Positions 23,691 to 31,666 of a DNA stretch of 64,000 nucleotides are shown here, piece by piece. The notes under the pieces are model-generated. The model had not been told where the DNA came from. It was given only the letters and a program-made list of their open reading frames with translations, and did not search any database. This stretch comes from Rhizobium etli_C (GTDB lineage Bacteria > Pseudomonadota > Alphaproteobacteria > Rhizobiales > Rhizobiaceae). The position numbers were made by a program, and so were the translations under genes. The DNA lies in assembly GCF_014198605.1 (NCBI RefSeq), contig NZ_JACIHU010000003.1. The stretch is one strand, 5' to 3'. Positions within the stretch are counted from its first letter, which is position 1. Every line of letters begins with the position of its first letter.

Positions 23691-24824
23691 TTAGAAAGAC
23701 GTCGGGCGCGGCATCGGCACCGGCACGTGGGCGATGCCTCCGGCCGTATCGCCTGTTGCTACTTTTTCCGGCTGCTGCGCCGGCTGCGGATCCTGCCCCG
23801 GAATGAGGCCGGCGAAGACGAATTGCGGATCGTGGTCCATTTCCAGGATATAGGGTGAGCTCACCTTCATGCGGCCGACCTCGTCGCGCGTTTCGCTGCG
23901 TATCTTGGCGCCCTTGGCGCTGCAGATATCGGCGGTAATGTCGGTCACCTGGTCCTGTCCCTGCCCGTAAGGCTTCAGCGAACCGAGCGTGTCATTGCCG
24001 GGAAACTGGGTGGTGAAGCCCTTCTGCAAAAGGTTCGCCGTCGCATCGGCGCGCGCCGCCAGGCTGTCGGTGCCGAGCACGACGGAGACGAGGGTGCGGC
24101 CGTTGCGCGTCGCCGAACCGATCTGGTTGAAACCCGAGGCGCAGATGAAGCCGGTCTTCATGCCGTCGGCGCCGGCGAAGCGGCCGATAAGCATGTTGAG
24201 GTTCGGCACGTTCTGCTGGCCCGTGGTAAAACCCTCCAGCGCGAAATAGCTGGCATATTGCGGAAAGTCGCGGCGCAGCGCCACCGTCAGCACTGCGAGA
24301 TCGCGCGCCGTCGTATATTGTCCCTTGCCCGGCAGGCCGTTCGGGTTGACGAAATGCGAATCCGTCATGCCGAGCTTCAGCGCCTCGCCGTTCATCCGCG
24401 TCACGAAGCCTTCCTGCGTGCCGCCGACGGCTTCGGCAACTGCAACCGAGACGTCGTTCGCCGACTTCACCAGCAGGATCTTCAACGCGCTGTCGAGCGT
24501 CAGCTTCTGGCCGGGCTTGAAATACATCTTGGCGGCCGGCTGCGCGGCGGCGCGTTTGCTCATGACAATGGGCGTATCAAGGCTGATCTGGCCGGCGCGG
24601 ATCGCATCGAACACGGTATAGACCGTCATCAGCTTGGTGAGCGAGGCCGGATACCACTTGCGGAAGGCTTCCTCGTGCTCGAGCACGCGGCCGGTCTGTA
24701 CGTCGACGAGAATATGCGGATTGGCCTGAGCGAGCGAAACGGAGGCTAGAAAAGCGGCAGTCGCGACGGCGGTGAAACGCAACGGCCGCTTGGCGGCAAA
24801 CAAACGGAAGTGGCTCGTCGACAC
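23691..24824 (-). CDS. D-alanyl-D-alanine carboxypeptidase (low-molecular-mass PBP)
   Basis: A 377-residue periplasmic serine peptidase (S11 family). After an N-terminal signal (RFTAVATAAFLASVSLAQA) come the three catalytic motifs: S-L-T-K in WYPASLTKLMTVY, S-A-N in VKSANDVSVAVAE and K-T-G in DGMKTGFICASG. It trims the terminal D-Ala from peptidoglycan stem peptides. The C-terminal tail is Pro/Gln-rich (PQPAQQPEKVATG). The start codon is GTG at 24824. Best described as DacC/DacF-like; the exact name is uncertain. Confidence 0.9.
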   Translation of the reverse strand: MSTSHFRLFAAKRPLRFTAVATAAFLASVSLAQANPHILVDVQTGRVLEHEEAFRKWYPASLTKLMTVYTVFDAIRAGQISLDTPIVMSKRAAAQPAAKMYFKPGQKLTLDSALKILLVKSANDVSVAVAEAVGGTQEGFVTRMNGEALKLGMTDSHFVNPNGLPGKGQYTTARDLAVLTVALRRDFPQYASYFALEGFTTGQQNVPNLNMLIGRFAGADGMKTGFICASGFNQIGSATRNGRTLVSVVLGTDSLAARADATANLLQKGFTTQFPGNDTLGSLKPYGQGQDQVTDITADICSAKGAKIRSETRDEVGRMKVSSPYILEMDHDPQFVFAGLIPGQDPQPAQQPEKVATGDTAGGIAHVPVPMPRPTSF

Positions 24825-24982
24825 GGTTCGTCCTTCAGATGTCCGGAAAATCTCGCAACCTTCCTCTATCTAGCCTATATGGCTATGACATGGCAAAGGT
24901 CATTGACGAAGTAATTTCCAAAAGCCTCACACCCTTTTGATGCGATCAAAGATTGTCGGGATTTCATAACAGGAACGCCAAC

Positions 24983-26146
24983 ATGCCGATTTTGAACAGA
25001 GCCGCCGAATTGCAGGATGAAGTCGCCGAATGGCGCCGCCACATTCATGCCCGCCCCGAGCTGCTCTTCGCGGTGGAAAACACGGCCGCTTTCGTCGCCG
25101 AAAAGCTGAAAGAATTCGGTGTCGACGAGATCGTCACCGGCATCGGCCGCACCGGGGTCGTCGGGCTGATCAAAGGCAAGGGCGAAGGCCGCCGCACCAT
25201 CGGCCTGCGCGCCGACATGGACGCCCTGCCGCTGACCGAGATATCGGGCAAGCCCTGGGCCTCGAAGACGCCGGGCAAGATGCATGCCTGCGGCCATGAC
25301 GGCCATACCGCCATGCTGCTTGGCGCTACGAAATATCTGGCCGAGACCCGCAATTTCAACGGCAATGTCGCCGTCATCTTCCAGCCCGCCGAAGAAGGCG
25401 GCGGCGGCGGCAACCTGATGGTCAAGGACGGCATGATGGAGCGCTTCGGGATCGAAGAGGTCTATGGCATGCACAATCTGCCGGGCCTGCCCGTCGGCCA
25501 GTTCGCCATCCGCAAGGGCGCGATCATGGCGGCGACCGACGAATTCACCGTCACCATCAAGGGCCGCGGCGGCCACGCCGCCCAGCCGCACCGGACGATC
25601 GACCCGATCGCCATCGGCGCCCAGATCGTCGCCAACCTGCAGATGATCGCCTCGCGCACCGCCGATCCGATCAGTTCGGTCGTCGTCTCGGTGACCAAGT
25701 TCAACGCCGGCTTCGCCCATAACGTCATCCCGAACGATGCGACCTTCGCAGGCACGGTCCGTACGCTGGACGACGAAATGCGCACGCTCGCCGAAACGCG
25801 CTTCCGGCAGATCGTCGAGGGCGTGGTTGCCGCCCACGGCGCCGAAGCCGAGATCAGCTTCCACCGCAACTACCCCGTCACCGTCAATCATCCTGATGAG
25901 ACCGCGCACGCGGTCGCCATCGCCGGCGCCATTGCCGGCGAGGCAAACGTCAATGCCGAAATCGATCCGATGATGGGCGGCGAGGACTTCTCCTACATGC
26001 TGAACGCCCGCCCCGGCGCCTTCATCTTCATCGGCAACGGCGACAGCGCCGGCCTGCACAACCCGGCCTACGACTTCAACGACGAAGCCATCGCCCACGG
26101 CATCTCCTATTGGGTCCGCCTTGCCGAACAGCGCCTCGGTGTTTGA
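24983..26146 (+). CDS. M20-family amidohydrolase (hippurate/IAA-amino acid hydrolase type)
   Basis: A 387-residue metallopeptidase-fold hydrolase. The di-metal motifs are RADMDALPL, HACGHDGHTAML, QPAEEGGGGG and a late MMGGEDFSYML; the lid dimerisation domain holds the FTVTIKGRGGHAAQPHRTIDP block. Family members release amino acids from N-acyl conjugates such as hippurate or indole-acetyl amino acids, which would fit a plant-associated bacterium, but the real substrate is unknown. Start at 24983 after AGGAACG. A strong terminator lies just after the stop. Confidence 0.9.
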   Translation: MPILNRAAELQDEVAEWRRHIHARPELLFAVENTAAFVAEKLKEFGVDEIVTGIGRTGVVGLIKGKGEGRRTIGLRADMDALPLTEISGKPWASKTPGKMHACGHDGHTAMLLGATKYLAETRNFNGNVAVIFQPAEEGGGGGNLMVKDGMMERFGIEEVYGMHNLPGLPVGQFAIRKGAIMAATDEFTVTIKGRGGHAAQPHRTIDPIAIGAQIVANLQMIASRTADPISSVVVSVTKFNAGFAHNVIPNDATFAGTVRTLDDEMRTLAETRFRQIVEGVVAAHGAEAEISFHRNYPVTVNHPDETAHAVAIAGAIAGEANVNAEIDPMMGGEDFSYMLNARPGAFIFIGNGDSAGLHNPAYDFNDEAIAHGISYWVRLAEQRLGV

Positions 26147-26154
26147 CAACAATT

Positions 26155-26182
26155 AAGGCTTGGCTTCACGCCAAGCCTTTTG
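26155..26182 (+). terminator. Rho-independent terminator after the M20 amidohydrolase gene
   Basis: AAGGCTTGGC (26155-26164) and GCCAAGCCTT (26170-26179) form a perfect 10-bp stem with a 5-nt loop, followed by T's. It closes the amidohydrolase transcript 8 bp after the stop and isolates it from the tRNA gene. Confidence 0.85.
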
Positions 26183-26200
26183 TATGCATGGCATGCAAGT

Positions 26201-26277
26201 GGTCCCGTAGCTCAGCAGGATAGAGCACCAGATTCCTAATCTGGGGGTCGCGCGTTCGAATCGCGCCGGGATCACCA
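26201..26277 (+). tRNA. tRNA-Arg (anticodon CCU)
   Basis: A 77-nt cloverleaf is complete: acceptor 26201-26207 with 26267-26273 (one G-U), D arm closing with GCTC/GAGC, anticodon stem CCAGA/TCTGG around the loop TTCCTAA, giving anticodon CCT, T arm with GTTCGAAT, and an encoded CCA at 26275-26277. It reads AGG codons. tRNA-Arg genes are common integration sites, but I see no integrase or repeated 3' end nearby. Confidence 0.97.
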
Positions 26278-26309
26278 TTCTTTGAGCGATGCGCAGATCG
26301 CGTATTCCT

Positions 26310-26555
26310 TCACACCTTGATCGGAATTCCGGCCTCGATCGCAGCCTCGATGAAAGCCTGTCGCGCCTCCTCCCGGCTTCGCTTTCCGGAGATGACATCG
26401 GCGCATACGGCACAAGCCCGATCCAGGGCGGGGCCCTCGTCTGTCGGCCAGTCTTCAATCAACGCCCATGTCGCAGCCTGCGTGGTCTGGATCACCACCC
26501 ATTGATCCGGTCCTTCAAGGGCGATCGTCACCGGCTTCGTCCAAATGGTCTGCAT
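26310..26555 (-). CDS. DUF982 protein
   Basis: An 81-residue protein starting MQTIWTKPVTIALEGPDQWVVIQTTQAATWALIEDWPTDEGPALDRAC and ending in GKRSREEARQAFIEAAIEAGIPI. This is the DUF982 pattern, a short family greatly expanded in rhizobia and of unknown role. The start at 26555 is preferred to an upstream in-frame ATG (26642) because the family begins there. It lies 33 bp after the tRNA on the opposite strand. Confidence 0.85.
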   Translation of the reverse strand: MQTIWTKPVTIALEGPDQWVVIQTTQAATWALIEDWPTDEGPALDRACAVCADVISGKRSREEARQAFIEAAIEAGIPIKV

Positions 26556-26648
26556 TCTCTTTGGCCTTCCTTGCGTGCTGCGCCAGCAATTAGAATGATC
26601 GATCGCGCCTTGTAAATCCGGCGCGACCGCATTGGCTCCCATATCGAT

Positions 26649-27167
26649 TCATCGCACCTGGGGAGAGGTTCGCCGGCCGCGCACAACCCGCCGCACGCCA
26701 AATCCCAGCAGCGCCGCAATCACCCAAGCGCTGATAAAACCAATCGCAGCCCAGACGAGGCCTGCGAAGCTGAGCGGCACGCCGGGCACGAAATCCCGCA
26801 AGGTATTGGCGAAAACGACATCATCCGGTTCCCCGATGAGCACGAACGGCTTGGCGACGGGGGCGGCGGTGCCGAGTTTCAGCTGCTGCGACTGCAGCGT
26901 CTCGTAGCGGGCGATCGTGCTTTGCATGGAGACGCCGCGGTCGCGCAGGAAATCGTCGGAAGATTGCGCGTAGGTGTTCAGCGCCTGCTGGCGATCGAGG
27001 TCGTGCTCGGCCGCCTGCCTGTTGAAATCCTCGACGATGACGCGCAATTCGTCGATCGCCCCGCCGATTCGCTGGCGATATTGCTGGGCAAATTCCGGCG
27101 CCTGCGAAAACACCGTGCCACCGGCAAGCCCGGCGACGATGGCGATGATCCTTGCAATCGGTCCCAT
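26649..27167 (-). CDS. DUF2937 membrane protein
   Basis: A 172-residue protein with an N-terminal hydrophobic segment (IARIIAIVAGLAGGTVFS), a central helical stretch starting APEFAQQYRQRIGGAIDELRVIVEDFNRQA, which looks like a coiled coil, and a C-terminal membrane segment (LSFAGLVWAAIGFISAWVIAALLGFGV) before a basic tail. This matches the DUF2937 layout (periplasmic domain between two spans). The function is unknown. Confidence 0.75.
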   Translation of the reverse strand: MGPIARIIAIVAGLAGGTVFSQAPEFAQQYRQRIGGAIDELRVIVEDFNRQAAEHDLDRQQALNTYAQSSDDFLRDRGVSMQSTIARYETLQSQQLKLGTAAPVAKPFVLIGEPDDVVFANTLRDFVPGVPLSFAGLVWAAIGFISAWVIAALLGFGVRRVVRGRRTSPQVR

Positions 27168-27276
27168 GATCGATGCCTCCGGCTGTTCCCTGCGCTAACG
27201 ATCCGCGGCCGTAAAGGTTTCTGCCTTCGACACAATCAGTAACGCTATGTGATTGAACGGGCGACACTTCCGGCGA

Positions 27277-27315
27277 GTTGACACCATGTCAACCGAGTTG
27301 CTCCCCTGAGCAACT
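27277..27315 (+). promoter_or_regulatory. Two adjacent inverted repeats upstream of the small exported protein
   Basis: GTTGAC (27277-27282) with GTCAAC (27288-27293) around 5 bp, then AGTTGCTC (27296-27303) with GAGCAACT (27308-27315) around CCCT. Both are perfect. The second stem ends about 7 nt before the AGAGAGG ribosome-binding site of the gene at 27334, so it lies in its leader. It could act as an operator or as an RNA hairpin. Confidence 0.4.
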
Positions 27316-27333
27316 GAGAAAGAGAGGCTCGTC

Positions 27334-27600
27334 ATGAAACAGCTCATCCTCGCCTGCACGCTCGCGGCAGCGTCCGCTTTATCCGTCGTGCCGTCCCAGG
27401 CGGCAAGTGTGACCATCACCACGGATGACGCCCGCCCCTATTATTACCGTGATTCGGAACGCCCCTATTACCGCCACCACAGTCCCTATTATCGCCACGA
27501 CATGCGGCGGCGCTACGTTTCCCGCGATTGCTTCACCAAGACGGAAAGGATCCGCCGCCACGGCCATACGGTCATCAAGGAAACCCGAATCTGCCGCTAA
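27334..27600 (+). CDS. Small secreted Tyr/Arg/His-rich protein
   Basis: An 88-residue protein with a signal peptide (MKQLILACTLAAASALSVVPSQAAS) and a mature part containing a repeated Y-Y-R-H/D pattern (PYYYRDSERPYYRHHSPYYRHDMRRRY), then RDCFTKTERIRRHGHTVIKETRICR with two cysteines. Such short Tyr/Arg-rich exported proteins are common in Rhizobium and have no known role. It has a good ribosome-binding site and its own terminator, making a monocistronic unit. Confidence 0.8.
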   Translation: MKQLILACTLAAASALSVVPSQAASVTITTDDARPYYYRDSERPYYRHHSPYYRHDMRRRYVSRDCFTKTERIRRHGHTVIKETRICR

Positions 27601-27603
27601 GGC

Positions 27604-27635
27604 AAACCCCGGCCGATCCTTTCGGCCGGGGTTTT
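27604..27635 (+). terminator. Rho-independent terminator after the small secreted protein
   Basis: CCCCGGCCGA (27607-27616) pairs with TCGGCCGGGG (27622-27631) around a 5-nt loop, flanked by AAA and TTTT that extend the stem. It begins 3 bp after the stop codon of the upstream gene. Confidence 0.9.
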
Positions 27636-27704
27636 CATCTGGTATCCTCCGGCAAGGAACTTCGCAAATCCCGCCGCGTTTAGGGCGAAATGGGAGTATT
27701 CGCG

Positions 27705-27857
27705 ATGCTTATCAAGATGACTGTTCTGGCAATCGCCTATGTTGCGGTCTGCGCTCTGCTTCTCACCATTGCCTATCAATTGCAGGGACCGGTGGCCACG
27801 GCGAAGACCGATCGGCCGGCCGGCTCGTCTTTTCTGATCGAGCGCTTCGCCGGTTGA
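27705..27857 (+). CDS. Small membrane peptide, 50 residues
   Basis: A short frame starting MLIKMTVLAIAYVAVCALLLTIAYQLQ with one transmembrane segment (residues 5-25) and a polar tail ending FLIERFAG. GGGAG lies 8 nt before the ATG at 27705; an earlier in-frame ATG (27690) has poorer spacing. No family is recognised. It is listed because the ribosome-binding site and hydrophobic pattern are good, but it could be spurious. Confidence 0.45.
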   Translation: MLIKMTVLAIAYVAVCALLLTIAYQLQGPVATAKTDRPAGSSFLIERFAG

Positions 27858-27963
27858 TCGCTGAACGCCGGCCCAGCGAGAAGGCAGCGCGGCTCGCCAT
27901 CGGGCCACGCCAGCATGGCCTATCGACCTGCGCTCCTTCCAATGCGGTGGAGCGCCCTCACCA

Positions 27964-28254
27964 TCAATGCGTGCCGTCCAGGGAGAACCCGCCAAGGAGG
28001 ATCCGGTTCTGAACGTTATGTACGCCTTCGACGGCCATGGCGACCGCGGTCGCCCGTTCGATCTCCCCGACCGTGCCGACCGTGCCGCTGAGCACGATCT
28101 GGTCTTTTTCCATCGTCACCTCGACATCGGACGCATCGATGCCGCCGGCAATCGCCAGCGCATTGGCGACGGCCGCCTCGACCGACGCACGATTGGCGAT
28201 TTCCGCTTCCATTTCAGGCTCCAGCCCGTGAAATGTCTGCTCCTTGAAAACCAT
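27964..28254 (-). CDS. BON-domain protein
   Basis: A 96-residue protein with one BON domain: A-V-A-N-A-L-A-I-A-G-G-I-D-A-S-D-V-E-V-T-M, then DQIVLSGTVGTVGEIERATAVAMAVEGVHNVQNRI with the conserved Gly-x-V and the V-x-x-V-x-N-x-I end. BON domains bind phospholipid or membranes and often appear in stress-induced periplasmic proteins; this one has no signal peptide, so its location is uncertain. Confidence 0.85.
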   Translation of the reverse strand: MVFKEQTFHGLEPEMEAEIANRASVEAAVANALAIAGGIDASDVEVTMEKDQIVLSGTVGTVGEIERATAVAMAVEGVHNVQNRILLGGFSLDGTH

Positions 28255-28316
28255 GACCCGTTCCTCTTTGAAACCTTGAAAGGAAACGCCCGCCGGTTGG
28301 TTTTGGTTTCAGCGTG

Positions 28317-28970
28317 TTACCAGTTGAGGCGATAGCGCAGATTGACGCTGCCGGCCTCGTCCTCCGAAAACGGGTTGTTCATCGACGCATCAAGATTGAG
28401 GTTCGGCAGGATCGTCTGACTGATGGCCACCGAACTGGAGAGGTCGCCGCTGACATTGCTGAGGCCGGCGCCGGCCGAGAGCGAGGTTCCTGTCCAGGGA
28501 TGGATGAGTTTCAGCGCCTGCGACGCCGTGACCGAGGCCTGTCGGGCATCGACCGGGTTGTAACCGACGCTGACGGAACGGCTCGATTGCATGTCGAGCG
28601 AGTCCGACAGGATCCAGCTGCGCGAACGGCTGAGCGTCAGCGCGCCGCTGCCGCGCAGCGTATCGACGCTGACCTTCACACCCCGCTGTGATTGGCCGGC
28701 CGGTGTGACGTTGGTTCTCACGATCCTGCCCCAAAGCATCGCCTGCTCGGAATCGGGCAGCGGCGCGCCGCCTTTCGTCGCGGCCAGCGCAATGTCGGCG
28801 CCGGCGCTTGTTTCCCATTCCGCCGGCAGACGAAAACCCATTGTCGCCTTGTAAGACCGGTCCGAAAGCTTGGCGGGCGACCAGATCAGCAGGTCATCTG
28901 CCTTTGCCGCCGCGGGGAGCGAAAAAGGCAGCACGGTGAAAAGAATGCGGGCTATCTTGAATATCGTCAT
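28317..28970 (-). CDS. Hypothetical exported protein, probably beta-rich
   Basis: A 217-residue protein with a signal peptide (MTIFKIARILFTVLPFSLPAAAKA), then alternating polar/hydrophobic strands (LTLSRSRSWILSDSLDMQSSRSVSVGYNP..., SLSAGAGLSNVSGDLSSSVAISQTILPNLNLDASMNNPF...) and a final ...GSVNLRYRLNW with an aromatic last residue. This end and the strand pattern suggest an outer-membrane beta-barrel or a related envelope protein. I do not recognise a family. The start at 28970 is chosen for the signal peptide; the frame continues upstream. Confidence 0.65.
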   Translation of the reverse strand: MTIFKIARILFTVLPFSLPAAAKADDLLIWSPAKLSDRSYKATMGFRLPAEWETSAGADIALAATKGGAPLPDSEQAMLWGRIVRTNVTPAGQSQRGVKVSVDTLRGSGALTLSRSRSWILSDSLDMQSSRSVSVGYNPVDARQASVTASQALKLIHPWTGTSLSAGAGLSNVSGDLSSSVAISQTILPNLNLDASMNNPFSEDEAGSVNLRYRLNW

Positions 28971-29342
28971 GTGACCCGATTGTTTGACTAGCTGGCTCGC
29001 CGAACGGCGCGATGCCGCAGCAAAAGTGCGCAGAGCGAACCCGCAGGGAAGCAGCGCGGCCAAGCCGTCCATCCCAATGTCATTCCTCGATTTAATGTGT
29101 GGCCGAAACGGCCGGCGGCAGCCAGGTGCCTGTTCAATGGACGCCGCGGCGCCCTGGATACCCATGCGACCATCAGCGGCCGCCTGAGATTGACGATTCC
29201 CTCAGGAATGTTGTCAGGATCACATCTCGCCGCCGCTCTGTAAACCCCTTGAGGACGGAAATCTGCTGCACTGCACACTTGCCGCACCTTCCAAACCCTA
29301 GTAGAGCCTGAGCCTACGAGACAAATTTTCGCGAAATCCCAC
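28971..29342. other. Divergent gene-free region upstream of dxr
   Basis: About 370 bp separate the exported-protein gene from dxr, read in opposite directions. No convincing frame is present. A small CTGAG/CTCAG repeat near 29190 and an AT-rich patch just before dxr are the only features seen. Both promoters must lie here. Confidence 0.4.
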
Positions 29343-30533
29343 ATGACGACCGGCAAAACGGCGCCGCGGCGCCTCAGCATCTTCGGTTCGACCGGCTCGA
29401 TCGGCCGCAACACGCTCAATGTCGTCGAACACCTGGGCGGACGGGACAACTTCGAAATTTCCGTGCTGACCGGCAACGGGAATGTCGAATTGCTGGCCCG
29501 GCAGGCAAAAGCATGGGGCGCGCGACTGGCGGTGACAGCCAGCGACCGGCATTACGAATCGCTGAAGAGGGCGCTTTCCGGCAGCGGCATCTCGGTCGCC
29601 TCGGGAAAATCGGGCCTTATGGAAGCCGCCGATCGCGAAGCCGACTGGGTGATGGCGGCAATCGTCGGCACGGCGGGCCTCGCGCCGACCCTCGCCGCCG
29701 CTCGCCGCGGCGCCGATATCGCCCTTGCCAACAAGGAATGCCTGGTCTCGGCCGGCGATCTCTTCCTCAAGTCGGTTCGTGAAGGCGGCGGCAGGCTGCT
29801 TCCCGTCGACAGCGAGCACAATGCGATTTTCCAGGTGCTGGAGGAAAACCAGCGCCACGCCGTCGAACGCGTCATCCTGACGGCATCGGGCGGCCCCTTC
29901 CGCACCGCCTCGCTCAAGGAAATGGTCGATGTGACGGTGGAAACCGCGCGCGCCCATCCGAACTGGTCGATGGGCTTGAAGATTTCGATCGACAGTGCCT
30001 CGATGTTCAACAAGGCGCTGGAAATGATCGAAGCCCGGCATCTGTTCGGCCTGAAACCCGAACAGATCGAGGTCATCCTCCACCCGCAATCGATCATTCA
30101 TTCGATGGTCGGCTATACCGATGGCTCGGTCCTCGCCCAGCTCGGCGCACCCGATATGCGTACCGCCATCGGTTATGCGCTGTCCTTTCCGCGCCGGCCG
30201 AACCTGCCGATCGAGCGCTTGGATTTCGCCAGGCTCGCAAGGCTGGATTTCGAGGCGCCCGATGAGGTGCGGTTCCCGGCGCTGCGGCTGGCGCGTCTTG
30301 CCATGACCCGCGGCGGTGTCCAGGGCGCTGTGCTGAACGGCGCCAAGGAAGTGGCGCTGGAAGCCTTCATCGAAGGACGCCTGTCCTTCCTCGCCATGGC
30401 CGACATCACCGAGAGGGTCATGGACGATCTGGCCCACCTGCCGCCGGCTGCCACTATGGACGATGTTTTCAGCGCCGATAGCCAGGCGCGGCAGCGGGCT
30501 TCGCAATTGATGAAGCTGGATCTCGTCGGCTGA
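29343..30533 (+). CDS. dxr: 1-deoxy-D-xylulose 5-phosphate reductoisomerase
   Basis: A 396-residue NADPH-dependent enzyme that makes 2-C-methyl-D-erythritol 4-phosphate in the MEP isoprenoid pathway. Motifs: the nucleotide-binding IFGSTGSIGRNTL at residues about 13-25, ALANKECLVSAG, the metal-binding PVDSEHNAIFQ, TASGGPFR, HPNWSMGLKISIDSASMFNKALEMIEA and HPQSIIHSMV. Full-length. It stands alone here instead of sitting in a uppS-cdsA-rseP cluster, as I recall being usual for rhizobia. It is convergent with the ABC ATPase gene. Confidence 0.96.
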   Translation: MTTGKTAPRRLSIFGSTGSIGRNTLNVVEHLGGRDNFEISVLTGNGNVELLARQAKAWGARLAVTASDRHYESLKRALSGSGISVASGKSGLMEAADREADWVMAAIVGTAGLAPTLAAARRGADIALANKECLVSAGDLFLKSVREGGGRLLPVDSEHNAIFQVLEENQRHAVERVILTASGGPFRTASLKEMVDVTVETARAHPNWSMGLKISIDSASMFNKALEMIEARHLFGLKPEQIEVILHPQSIIHSMVGYTDGSVLAQLGAPDMRTAIGYALSFPRRPNLPIERLDFARLARLDFEAPDEVRFPALRLARLAMTRGGVQGAVLNGAKEVALEAFIEGRLSFLAMADITERVMDDLAHLPPAATMDDVFSADSQARQRASQLMKLDLVG

Positions 30534-30569
30534 GGCCTGCGACATACTTAAGCGCTGTAACGGCTGCAA

Positions 30570-31655
30570 CTACCGTAGCCGGTTGCCGCCTTCGTCGAAC
30601 AATCGGCAATCGGCCGGCTCAAACAGCAGGCTGACCTCATCGCCGGCCGCGATGCTGACCGGCGAACGATGCTCGACAGTCAGCGATTGGCCGTCGCCGA
30701 GCTGACAGTAGAGATATTGCGTTCCCCCGAGATATTCCGAGAAATCGACCTTCGCCACCAGCCTGCCCGACCGATCGGGCGCCACCTTCAGATGCTCCGG
30801 CCGCAGACCGAGCGTTACTGCGCCTCCCGCCGGCCGGTCGGTGCTGGACAAGGAGGTTTCGATGCGGACGCCGGCGACCTCGACCAGGCCTTGCCCGGCA
30901 GCGCGGGCATTCAGCAGGTTCATCCGCGGCGAACCGATGAAGCCCGCCACGAAGGTATTGGCCGGATCTTCGTAGATCTGCCGCGGCGTTCCGGCCTGCT
31001 CGACCCGGCCGTCGCGCAACACGACGATCTTGTCGGCAAGCGTCATCGCCTCGGTCTGATCGTGGGTGACATAAATCATCGTGTTGCCGAGTTCGCGGTG
31101 CAGGCGGGCAATCTCGATGCGCATGGAAACGCGCAGCTCCGCATCGAGATTGGAGAGCGGCTCGTCGAACAGGAAGACATCGGGCTTGCGCACGATCGCT
31201 CTGCCGATCGCCACGCGCTGGCGCTGGCCGCCGGAAAGCTGTCCGGGCCGCCGGTCGAGAAGGTGGTCGATCTTCAGGATCGCCGAGGCCGCCTTGACGC
31301 GCGTCTCGATCTCGGCGGCTCCAGTGCGCGCCATCTTCAAGCCGAAGGCGAGATTGTCCCGCACGCTCATATGCGGGTAGAGCGCATAGGACTGAAAGAC
31401 CATCGCAATGCCGCGTTCGGATGGATCGAGATCGGTGACCAGACGCCCCTTGATCTCGATCTCGCCGTCGGTGACGTCCTCGAGGCCGGCGATCATGCGA
31501 AGCAGCGTCGATTTTCCGCAGCCGGAAGGACCGACGAAAACGACGAATTCGCCCTCCTCGATCGTCAGATCGATCCCGTGGACCACCTGCAGACTGCCAT
31601 AGCTTTTTCGCACGTCCTGGAGCACGACGCTCTTATTGCCCATACCGTTCGTCAT
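30570..31655 (-). CDS. Carbohydrate ABC transporter ATP-binding protein (MsmK/UgpC type)
   Basis: A 361-residue ATPase. Walker A VGPSGCGKST, Q-loop (MVFQSYALYPHMSV), signature LSGGQRQRVAIGRAI, Walker B DVFLFDEPLSNLDAELR and the H-loop YVTHDQTEAMTLADK are all intact. The C-terminal third is the TOBE/MalK regulatory domain. It would energise the permeases at 33609 and 34472. It is the last gene of the operon. Start at 31655 or at the ATG four codons later; both follow poor ribosome-binding sites, suggesting coupling with the GH127 gene 12 bp upstream. Confidence 0.93.
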   Translation of the reverse strand: MTNGMGNKSVVLQDVRKSYGSLQVVHGIDLTIEEGEFVVFVGPSGCGKSTLLRMIAGLEDVTDGEIEIKGRLVTDLDPSERGIAMVFQSYALYPHMSVRDNLAFGLKMARTGAAEIETRVKAASAILKIDHLLDRRPGQLSGGQRQRVAIGRAIVRKPDVFLFDEPLSNLDAELRVSMRIEIARLHRELGNTMIYVTHDQTEAMTLADKIVVLRDGRVEQAGTPRQIYEDPANTFVAGFIGSPRMNLLNARAAGQGLVEVAGVRIETSLSSTDRPAGGAVTLGLRPEHLKVAPDRSGRLVAKVDFSEYLGGTQYLYCQLGDGQSLTVEHRSPVSIAAGDEVSLLFEPADCRLFDEGGNRLR

Positions 31656-31666
31656 CCCCAAAGGAC

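Noticed and set aside
26201..26310. Possible attachment site at tRNA-Arg
   Set aside because: No integrase, no repeated copy of the tRNA 3' end and no change in composition nearby; the neighbouring genes look like ordinary rhizobial genes.
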